Position numbers and translations under genes: made by a program. DNA of 45,327 bases, from assembly GCA_028291405.1 (NCBI GenBank), contig JAQGID010000067.1, positions 1 through 45,327 on the forward strand, written 5' to 3'. Below the pieces are notes generated by a model. That model did not search any database. It was not told the origin of the DNA and saw only the letters and a list, made by a program, of their open reading frames with translations. Within the stretch, counting starts at the first letter, position 1, and each line of letters begins with the position of its first letter. Below, piece after piece: positions 32,299-39,205 of the stretch. This DNA comes from Rhodospirillales bacterium. GTDB lineage: Bacteria; Pseudomonadota; Alphaproteobacteria; ATCC43930; CGMCC-115725.

Positions 32299-33276
32299 AT
32301 GGCAGGAACAACACGAACGATCGCGGCGGGGGCAATGCTCGCGGGACTGCTGGCCTTGGCGCCGCCGGCTGCGGCCGAAGGCGGCAAGCGGGTCACGTTT
32401 CTCGACGGGCCGATCGCCGACAAATACATCGGCGCCATGACCCGCGGCTTCCAGGAGGGGGCCAAGGCCGGCGGTCTGCAGGTGACGCTGCTGCAGAGCC
32501 CGTTCGATCCGGCGCTGCAGGCGCAGCAGCTCGATGATGCAATCGCCCAGAAGACCGATCTCATCGTTCTCATGGTAATGAGTCAGAAGGCGCTGATCCC
32601 GGCCCTGACGCGGGCGAAGGACGCGCATATTCCGGTGCTGCTGATCAACAACACCATCGAGGAAAAGCCGCTCTATACCGCCTTCGTCGGCGAGCCCTCG
32701 GTCGACATGGGCATGGCCGCCGGCAATGCCATGGGCGATGCGCTCAAGGCTGCCGGCCGCGTCCCGGCCAAGGTCGCGATCATCGCCGGCAGCATGGACG
32801 AGGGCATCGCGCCGCTCCGCGTCGCCGGCTTCAAGAAGGCGCTCGAGGCCTATCCCGGAATCTCGATCGTCGCGATCGAGGAGACCCATTGGGCGCCGCC
32901 GGAGGCCGAGCGTGCCGCCGGCCAGCTGCTCGCGCGGTTCTCCGGCCAGGGCGGCCTCGACGGCATCTACGGGATGAACGACGCCCTCGCCAACGGCGTC
33001 GTCCAGGGCGCCGAATCGGCTGGGGTGAAGCTCGGCACGGCGAAGGGCAGCCTGCTCGTCATTGGCGGCAATTGCATGGCGCCGGGCATCGCGGGCATCG
33101 ACCAGGGAAAGATCCAGGCGACGACCTCGATGCTGCCGAAAAAGCTCGGCCAGATGACGGCGCAGACGGCCCAGGAAATTCTCGCCGGCAAGCAATTCAA
33201 GAAGGACGAAACGCTGCCGGTCGAGGTCATCACGAAAAACAATATCGAGAAATACCGCGCCGATTGCACGTTCTGA
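32299..33276 (+). CDS. Periplasmic substrate-binding protein, ribose/CUT2 type
   Basis: A 325-residue protein with a Sec signal peptide (AGAMLAGLLALAPPAAAE, cleavage about residue 27). It is of the Peripla_BP_4 family: KRVTFLDGPIADKYIGAMTRGFQEGAKAGG, DAIAQKTDLIVLMVMSQ, GLDGIYGMNDALANGV. Such proteins feed RbsC/RbsA-type transporters. The window has exactly those membrane and ATPase genes at 35.7-39.2 kb on the other strand, with the protease module between, so it is the likely partner. GGGGAGGAACCG precedes the ATG. Although CUT2 systems usually carry sugars, the neighbours suggest another ligand. Confidence 0.86.
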   Translation: MAGTTRTIAAGAMLAGLLALAPPAAAEGGKRVTFLDGPIADKYIGAMTRGFQEGAKAGGLQVTLLQSPFDPALQAQQLDDAIAQKTDLIVLMVMSQKALIPALTRAKDAHIPVLLINNTIEEKPLYTAFVGEPSVDMGMAAGNAMGDALKAAGRVPAKVAIIAGSMDEGIAPLRVAGFKKALEAYPGISIVAIEETHWAPPEAERAAGQLLARFSGQGGLDGIYGMNDALANGVVQGAESAGVKLGTAKGSLLVIGGNCMAPGIAGIDQGKIQATTSMLPKKLGQMTAQTAQEILAGKQFKKDETLPVEVITKNNIEKYRADCTF

Positions 33277-33287
33277 CGACGGTTTCC

Positions 33288-33313
33288 GGAAGCGCCGCCG
33301 CGGCGACGCTTCC
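33288..33313 (+). terminator. Hairpin after the binding-protein gene
   Basis: GGAAGCG at 33288-33294 pairs with CGCTTCC at 33307-33313; the inner CGCCGCGGCG is itself palindromic, giving a long stem with one mismatch. It lies 11 bases after the stop and before the protease module. No T-run follows. Confidence 0.45.
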
Positions 33314-33419
33314 GCACCGGCGGTAAATCGCTGAATCCGCCGCGGCCGAACCCGCCTGCCCACCTGGGCAGTAGAAGAGCAGTCTGGCAATACGCACATA
33401 GGGATCGAAGGAGATTCCA

Positions 33420-34304
33420 ATGTCCGATACGCCGTCGCTGTCTCTCGAAGCCTTGTCGACCGCTCTCTCCGACATCGTCGCCGCGGCGGCGCCGAGCGTC
33501 GTGGCCGTCCATTCCCGTCGCTCTCTCTCGAGCGGCTTCGCCTGGCGGTCCGATCTCGTCGTCACGGCCGATGAGGCGCTGGCCGAGGAAGGCGACATCG
33601 CAGTGGTCGTGAATGGCGGCGAGCGCCGCGCGGCGACGATCGTCGGCCGGGATGCGACCACCGACGTTGCCGTCCTGCGGGTCGAGGGCGGGGGGCTCGC
33701 TCCCGTGACATTCGCGCCGCAACCGGTGCGCACCGGAGCGCTGGCGCTCGCCGTCGGCGCGCAGGCTGGCGCGCCGCTTTCCACCTTCGGCAGCGTCGCA
33801 AGCGCCGGGCCTGCCTGGCGCTCGATGCGCGGCGGGCAGATCGACGCGCGGATCGAGCTCGATCTGCGGCTGCGGCGTCAAGCCGAGGGCGGCCTCGCTC
33901 TCGACGCCGGCGGTCGGGCCTTCGGGATGGCGGTATCCGGACCGCGCCGGCGCACGCTGGTAATTCCGGCGGTCACGATCGACCGCGTCGCGGGCACGCT
34001 TGAGCGCCTCGGCCGCATCCCGCGCGGATATTTGGGCGTCGCGCTGCGGCCGGTCCGCGTCGAGGGCAACGATGGGATGGGCGCCATGATCATGAGCGTC
34101 GACAAGGATGGGCCAGCCGCCGCCGCCGGGGTGCGCCAGGGCGACGTGATCGTGAGCTGGGACGGCGCGTCCTTGCCCGGCGTCGGCGCGCTGCTTCGCG
34201 CCCTCGGTCCCGACAGCATCGGTCGGGTCGTCAGCCTCGGCATCCGCCGCGGCGGGGCTCCGGTCGATCTGTCGCTGACCATCGGCGAGAGGCCGCAGGC
34301 TTGA
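33420..34304 (+). CDS. HtrA-like pseudoprotease with PDZ domain
   Basis: A 294-residue protein with the HtrA plan: a trypsin-like domain (about 15-190) and a PDZ domain (about 203-290; PRGYLGVALRPV, SVDKDGPAAAAGVRQGDVIVSWDG). No signal peptide or membrane segment is present. Aligned with the intact protease at 34696, the catalytic His position is Glu52 (VTADEAL against VTNSHVV) and the Ser position is Glu156 (AEGG against NSGG); Asp82 is kept. It should not cleave peptides. AAGGAG precedes the ATG. Its stop overlaps the next gene. It may bind substrates or regulate its partner protease; that is inference. Confidence 0.8.
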   Translation: MSDTPSLSLEALSTALSDIVAAAAPSVVAVHSRRSLSSGFAWRSDLVVTADEALAEEGDIAVVVNGGERRAATIVGRDATTDVAVLRVEGGGLAPVTFAPQPVRTGALALAVGAQAGAPLSTFGSVASAGPAWRSMRGGQIDARIELDLRLRRQAEGGLALDAGGRAFGMAVSGPRRRTLVIPAVTIDRVAGTLERLGRIPRGYLGVALRPVRVEGNDGMGAMIMSVDKDGPAAAAGVRQGDVIVSWDGASLPGVGALLRALGPDSIGRVVSLGIRRGGAPVDLSLTIGERPQA

Positions 34305-34681
34305 GCGAGGACGGCCCGTCTTCGCCCTTGGTCATCGCGCTCCGGCTCGACGACCCGGCGCTCGCCGAGCGGGTCGCCGGCCTGCTTGCCGACGTTCCCG
34401 GGCTTCGGCTCGCCGGCGCGGGGGAGGTGGCGGATATCGCGTTGACCGCCTTTCGCCCCGCGGAGTCGGATCTCGACCTTGAGGCGCCTTTGACGCCGCG
34501 CGAGCTCGAGGTGCTGACGCTGCTCGCCGAGGGTGCGTCGAACAAGGCCATCGCCCGACGACTCGGCATCTCGGTTCACACCGTGAAGTTCCATGTCGGC
34601 CAGGTGCTCGACAAGCTGGATGCGACCGGCCGCACCGATGCGGTCGCGCATGCCGCGCGCCTCGGCGTCATTCACCTTTAG
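34301..34681 (+). CDS. Short LuxR-family (HTH) transcriptional regulator
   Basis: A 126-residue protein. Residues about 62-126 are a complete LuxR/GerE helix-turn-helix: LTPRELEVLTLLAEGASNKA, then IARRLGISVHTVKFHVGQVL and KLDATGRTDAVAHAARLGVI. The first 60 residues begin like a receiver domain (VIALRLDDPALAERVAGLLAD) but stop short, with no room for the phosphoacceptor and following helices. It uses a TTG start inside the TTGA that ends the pseudoprotease gene, so it is probably translated by coupling. It ends 14 bases before the intact protease. A DNA-binding activator controlled by the flanking proteins is plausible, not shown. Confidence 0.8.
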   Translation: MSEDGPSSPLVIALRLDDPALAERVAGLLADVPGLRLAGAGEVADIALTAFRPAESDLDLEAPLTPRELEVLTLLAEGASNKAIARRLGISVHTVKFHVGQVLDKLDATGRTDAVAHAARLGVIHL

Positions 34682-34695
34682 CGAGGGTCCTCTCG

Positions 34696-35682
34696 ATGTA
34701 CGATACGGATGATATCACGCGAGAACCGGAAGAAATCTCGCCGCCGACGAACGACGAAATCCTCGACAGCTACTCGCGCACCGTCAGCGGCGTCGCCGAG
34801 CAGGTCGGACCGGCCGTCGTGCGCGTCGAGAGCAGGACGCAACGCGGCGGCGGCGTCGGCTCGGGAGTCGTCGTCGCCCCTGACGGCCTGGTCCTCACCA
34901 ACAGCCACGTCGTCGCGGCTGCCGAGCGCGTCCGCCTGGCCTTCGCCGAAGGCGGCGAGACCGAGGCGCTCATGCTCGGCGATGATCCCGACACCGATCT
35001 TGCGTTGCTGCGGGCCGAGCTGCCGCGCGGGGTGCCGGCGGCGCGCCTCGGCGATTCCAAGAAGGTGCGGCGCGGCCACCTCGTGATCGCGATCGGCAAT
35101 CCGCTCGGCTTCGAATCGAGCGTGACCGCGGGCGTCGTCTCGGCGCTCGGCCGCTCGCTTCGCTCGAGCAGCGGCCGGCTGATCGACGACGTCATTCAGA
35201 CCGACGCGGCGCTTAACCCCGGCAACTCGGGCGGCCCGCTGGTCTCAGGCACGGGCGAGGTCGTCGGAATCAACACCGCCATGATCGGCGGTGCGCAGGG
35301 CCTGTGCTTCGCGGTATCGAGCAATACCGCGACCTTCGTGATCGGCGAGTTCATCGCGCATGGCCGCGTCCGGCGAGCCCATCTGGGCGTCGCAGCGCAA
35401 ACGATTCCGCTGCCCCGCCGTCTCGCCGTCGCGACCGGCTCCGGCCCGCGGGCGGTGCGCATCGGCAACGTCGAGCCGAACTCTCCGGCCGATCGCGGCG
35501 GCCTGCGGGTCGGAGACATCCTGCTGAGCGTCGACGGCATGCCCGTCGACGGCGCCGATGATCTGATCCGCCTGCTCGGTTCCGATCGCATCGGCCGTCC
35601 GACGCCGCTTGCCGTGATCCAGAACGGCCGCGTCAATCGGGTCGAGGTCACGCCCGTCGAACGCCAGGCGGCCGCCGCCTGA
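34696..35682 (+). CDS. HtrA/DegP-like serine protease with PDZ domain
   Basis: A 328-residue S1C protease with intact triad: His71 (VLTNSHVV), Asp101 (DTDLALL) and Ser178 (LNPGNSGGPL). A PDZ domain follows (about 228-320; AHLGVAAQ, VEPNSPADRGGLRVGDILLSVDG). Unlike DegP/DegQ it has no signal peptide or transmembrane anchor: the N-terminus is acidic (MYDTDDITREPEEISPP), so a cytoplasmic location is predicted. GAGGG precedes the ATG. Third gene of the pseudoprotease/regulator/protease module, convergent with the CUT2 permease (10 bases apart). Confidence 0.88.
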   Translation: MYDTDDITREPEEISPPTNDEILDSYSRTVSGVAEQVGPAVVRVESRTQRGGGVGSGVVVAPDGLVLTNSHVVAAAERVRLAFAEGGETEALMLGDDPDTDLALLRAELPRGVPAARLGDSKKVRRGHLVIAIGNPLGFESSVTAGVVSALGRSLRSSSGRLIDDVIQTDAALNPGNSGGPLVSGTGEVVGINTAMIGGAQGLCFAVSSNTATFVIGEFIAHGRVRRAHLGVAAQTIPLPRRLAVATGSGPRAVRIGNVEPNSPADRGGLRVGDILLSVDGMPVDGADDLIRLLGSDRIGRPTPLAVIQNGRVNRVEVTPVERQAAAA

Positions 35683-35692
35683 GGCGGCTAGA

Positions 35693-36670
35693 CTAGCCGA
35701 ACGCGCGCTTGCGATAGACCTGCACCGCGAAGAGCCGGCGGCTGAGATCCGGGGCGTCGGCCAGCGCGACGATCAGCAGCACGCCGCCGGTGACGATATC
35801 CTGCACCGAGGGCTGCGTGCCGATCGCGTTGAGCCCGGCGCGCAGCAGCGACAGCACGAGGACGCCGCCGATGATGCCGATCGGTGTGCCCTTGCCGCCG
35901 GTCAGTGAGACGCCGCCGATGATCGCGGCCGCCGTCGCCGGCACCAGCGCGTCGGTCAGCGCGACGCCGGACGCGGTCGCGAGGCTGTAGCTGAGCAGTG
36001 ACCCGCCGAGCGCGGCCAGCATGCCGGAGAGCGCGAAGATTCCGACGACGATCCGCCCGACCGGTACGCCGGCGACGAGAGCGGCGCGGCGGTCGCTGCC
36101 GATCGCATAGACGTCGCGACCGATCCGCGTCCGCGCCATCACGAAGGCGGCGATCAGGAAAGCCGCCAGGGCGATAAGGCTCCGCAGCGACAGCACGCCG
36201 AGGATCTTCTGGTTGACCGCCATCGCGATGTCCATCCGCGGATAGGCGATCGAGAGATTGCCGGTGACGACATAGGCGATGCCGCCGAACGTCAGCAGCC
36301 CGCCCAGCGTGACGCCGATCGAGCCGAGGCGCAGCCGCACCATGATGCCGCCCTGGCAAAGCCCGGCGATGCCGCCGGCCAGCACCGCCGCGGCGATGCC
36401 GAGCGGCGGGCTGCCGACCCCGGAGAGGACCGCGACGCAGCCGGCTAGGCTCATCATGCCGCCGACCGAGAGGTCGAACTCGCGGATGATCATCGTCAGC
36501 CCCAGGCCGAGCGCGATCGGCCCGACGGTGGCGAATTGCTGCAGCACGCTGAACGCCGTGGCGGCGGTGAAGAACCGGCCTTGCCCACCGTCGAGCAGCC
36601 AGATCGCCGCGACGATGACGATCAGCAGCAGGAACGGGCGCAGCGTGCGGTCGGCGAGGAGCGGCTTCAT
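35693..36670 (-). CDS. ABC transporter permease, RbsC/CUT2 type (second)
   Basis: A 325-residue membrane protein with eight to ten hydrophobic segments of the BPD_transp_2 family: GLTMIIREFDLSVGGMMSLAG, AIGSDRRAALVAGVPVGRI and ALVPATAAAIIGGVSLTGGKGTPIG are typical of RbsC-like permeases. It starts 4 bases after the first permease gene, with GAGG just ahead of the ATG, and is the last gene of the operon. Together with its neighbour it would form a heterodimeric channel fed by the binding protein at 32.3 kb. Confidence 0.9.
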   Translation of the reverse strand: MKPLLADRTLRPFLLLIVIVAAIWLLDGGQGRFFTAATAFSVLQQFATVGPIALGLGLTMIIREFDLSVGGMMSLAGCVAVLSGVGSPPLGIAAAVLAGGIAGLCQGGIMVRLRLGSIGVTLGGLLTFGGIAYVVTGNLSIAYPRMDIAMAVNQKILGVLSLRSLIALAAFLIAAFVMARTRIGRDVYAIGSDRRAALVAGVPVGRIVVGIFALSGMLAALGGSLLSYSLATASGVALTDALVPATAAAIIGGVSLTGGKGTPIGIIGGVLVLSLLRAGLNAIGTQPSVQDIVTGGVLLIVALADAPDLSRRLFAVQVYRKRAFG

Positions 36671-36674
36671 CGCC

Positions 36675-37643
36675 TCAATACTCGTCGGCGAGGGTCTGCA
36701 GCATGATCACCAGCAGCACGATGATGCCGATCGCGAGATACTGGACCTGCGTCGAGAACCCGTGCAGCACGAGCAGTCCCTGGCAGACGGCGATGATGAA
36801 GGCGCCGATCAGGCTCCGGAATGCCGAGCCTTCGCCGCCCTGGATCGCCGTGCCGCCGACCAGCACGGCGCTGATCGCGCTATAGTCGTAGCCGAGCCCG
36901 AGCGACATATCGCCGCTGCTGTAGCGCGCCGCCATCAGGACGCCGGCGAAAGCGGTGCAGAGCCCGGCCGCGACATAGGCGCCGACGATGGTACGCGCCG
37001 GCGCGATGCCGGCCGCGAGCGCGGCCCGCCAATTGCTCCCGACCATGTGGAGGTTGCGCCCGAAGCGGGTGAACGAGAGCACCGCTTGCGCGATCGCGAT
37101 GGTGACGAGGAAGCCGGCGAGCGGGATCGGGATGTTGCCGAAGATGCGGCCCTTCAGCACATCTGCCGTCGCATCCTCCGGATAGACGCCCTGGCCGCCG
37201 CTGACGAAGGTCGCGACGCCCGTGATGAGCGCCAGCGCCGCCATGCTGACGATGATCGGATTGGCGCGGAAATTCCCGATCACCCAGCCCTGCACGCCGG
37301 TCAGCACGGCGCCGGCGACGAAAGCCGCGAGCATCGCGCCGGCGAGGCCGAGCGGCTGCGCTGTGACGAAGACGATCGCCGTCACCGACAGCGTCGCACC
37401 GAGGGCGAAGGAGAGGATGTTGCCGCTCAAGGTGATGAAGGTCATGCCGACCGCGACGCAGCCGATGAACGACATCGTGTTCATCAGCGAGAACAGGCTG
37501 ACGGCAGTGAGGAAGCCTGGAGTCCCGATCGCGATGGCGACGAGCGCCAGCACCGCGACGAGACGGATGCCGACGAGCACGCGGCCGCGCCGCGAATGCG
37601 GCAGAGGCAGCTGCCACGTGATGCGTGCGGTCTGATCGGTCAC
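36675..37643 (-). CDS. ABC transporter permease, RbsC/CUT2 type (first)
   Basis: A 322-residue BPD_transp_2 permease: MTFITLSGNILSFALGATLS, NLHMVGSNWRAALAAGIAPARTIV and YSAISAVLVGGTAIQGGEGS. It starts with GTG within a GTGA that also contains the ATPase stop (37643-37640), so translation is probably coupled. Two different permeases, rather than one homodimer, is a common arrangement in CUT2 relatives for non-ribose ligands. Inner membrane. Confidence 0.9.
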   Translation of the reverse strand: MTDQTARITWQLPLPHSRRGRVLVGIRLVAVLALVAIAIGTPGFLTAVSLFSLMNTMSFIGCVAVGMTFITLSGNILSFALGATLSVTAIVFVTAQPLGLAGAMLAAFVAGAVLTGVQGWVIGNFRANPIIVSMAALALITGVATFVSGGQGVYPEDATADVLKGRIFGNIPIPLAGFLVTIAIAQAVLSFTRFGRNLHMVGSNWRAALAAGIAPARTIVGAYVAAGLCTAFAGVLMAARYSSGDMSLGLGYDYSAISAVLVGGTAIQGGEGSAFRSLIGAFIIAVCQGLLVLHGFSTQVQYLAIGIIVLLVIMLQTLADEY

Positions 37644-39205
37644 GTCGCCGCCTCGACCGGATGCGTGATGTCGGCGACGATGCGGTGCATCGTCGCTTCG
37701 CCGCGGCGATAGCGGCCGACCTGGCGGCCGCGATAGAGGGTGATCACGACATCGCCGACCCCGAGCACCTCCTCGAGGTCGCTGGAGGCCAGCACCAGCG
37801 CATAGCCGGCGGCGCAGAACTCGCGCATCAGCCGGTAGATCTCGGCGCGCGCGCCGACGTCGATGCCGCGGGTCGGCTCGTTCATCACGAGGATGCCGCC
37901 CGCCCCGCGGTCGAGGCAGCGACCGAAGGCCAGCTTCTGCTGGTTGCCGCCGCTCAGCGCATCGGCCCGGGCGCGCACCCGCCGCCGATCGATCCCGATC
38001 TTCTTCGCCAGCGCCGCCGCCGTCGTCCGCAGCGAGCCGCGCCGAAGGAACCCAAAAACCGCATGGTCGCGCAGCCGCGTCGCCACGAGATTGTCGAAGA
38101 TGCTGAGGCGACGGAAGACGCCCTCGCCGGCGCGGTCGCCCGAGACGAACATGATGCCGCGCCGCGCCGCGCGCAGCGGCGAGCCGAGGATCAGCGCCCT
38201 GCCGTCGACCGCGACGCGCCCCGTCGCGTCATGCGCCAGCCCGGCCAACGCGGTGACGATCTCGGTCGCCCCCGAGCCGACCTGGCCGGCGATGCAGAGG
38301 ATCTCGCCACGCCGCACGATCGTCGAGAAATCGGCGATGCCGCCGGGCACCGTGAGGCTTTCGACGACCAGCGCCGGCGGGCCCTCGTCGCGCGTCTCCT
38401 CGGGATACATCTCGTCGCTGGGGCGTCCGAGCATTAACTCGATCAGCCCGGCGCGATCGACGTCGGCGAGCTCCACGGTCGCGATCAGCTCGCCGTTGCG
38501 CAGCACCGTCACGCGGTCGCAGATCGCATAGACCTCGGCGAGGCGATGGGTGATGTAGATGATCGATCGCCCCTCGCGCTTGACCGCGAGCAGCGCCGCG
38601 AAGATGCGCGCGATCTCGACGTCGCTGAGCGTCGCTGTCGGCTCGTCGAGGATGAGGACGCGCGCGTCGCGGGTCAGCATGCGCGCGATCTCGACGAGCT
38701 GGCGTTCGCCCATGCTGAGCGAGGCGACCTTGGCCGCGAGCGCGATGTGCTCGGCGCCGAGCAGTACCAGCGCCTCGGCGGCTCGGCGTCGCAGCTCCGG
38801 CTTCTTGTGGAGGAACGGGACCTGCAGCGAGCCGAGCCAGATATTGTCCTCGACGGAGAGATCCGGGCAGAGGCTCAGCTCCTGCGCGACCAGCGCAATG
38901 CCGAGCTCCTGCGCCTGGCGCGGCGTCGCGATGATGCAGGGTCGCCCGGCGACGGTGATGCTGCCGCCGTCCGGCCGATAGACGCCGGTCAGGAGCTTCA
39001 CCAGCGTCGACTTGCCGGCGCCGTTCTCGCCGCAGATGCCGCGGATCTCACCGGCGGCGATGTCGAGCGAGACGTCGCGCAGCGCCGCGATCGGACCGAA
39101 GCTCTTGGACAGATTGGCGACGCTCAGCATCGACGTCGCCGGGGCGCTTTGCCGTGCGAGCGGCTCCAGCGTTATGGCTTCGGTGGCGAGGCGGGCGGCC
39201 GTCAC
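37640..39205 (-). CDS. ABC transporter duplicated ATPase, RbsA/CUT2 type
   Basis: A protein of about 521 residues with two ATPase domains. The first has Walker A GENGAGKST (about 59-67), signature SMGERQLVEIAR and Walker B VLILDEPTATLSD. The second has the normal degenerate Walker A (AGQVGSGATEI), signature LSGGNQQKLAFGR, and Walker B VMNEPTRGID, where Asn replaces the usual Asp. I choose the GTG at 39205, which overlaps the upstream stop as GTGA, the same junction style as with the next gene; the first good homology starts at Met26 (ATG at 39130), an alternative start. It powers the CUT2 transporter. Confidence 0.87.
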   Translation of the reverse strand: MTAARLATEAITLEPLARQSAPATSMLSVANLSKSFGPIAALRDVSLDIAAGEIRGICGENGAGKSTLVKLLTGVYRPDGGSITVAGRPCIIATPRQAQELGIALVAQELSLCPDLSVEDNIWLGSLQVPFLHKKPELRRRAAEALVLLGAEHIALAAKVASLSMGERQLVEIARMLTRDARVLILDEPTATLSDVEIARIFAALLAVKREGRSIIYITHRLAEVYAICDRVTVLRNGELIATVELADVDRAGLIELMLGRPSDEMYPEETRDEGPPALVVESLTVPGGIADFSTIVRRGEILCIAGQVGSGATEIVTALAGLAHDATGRVAVDGRALILGSPLRAARRGIMFVSGDRAGEGVFRRLSIFDNLVATRLRDHAVFGFLRRGSLRTTAAALAKKIGIDRRRVRARADALSGGNQQKLAFGRCLDRGAGGILVMNEPTRGIDVGARAEIYRLMREFCAAGYALVLASSDLEEVLGVGDVVITLYRGRQVGRYRRGEATMHRIVADITHPVEAAT

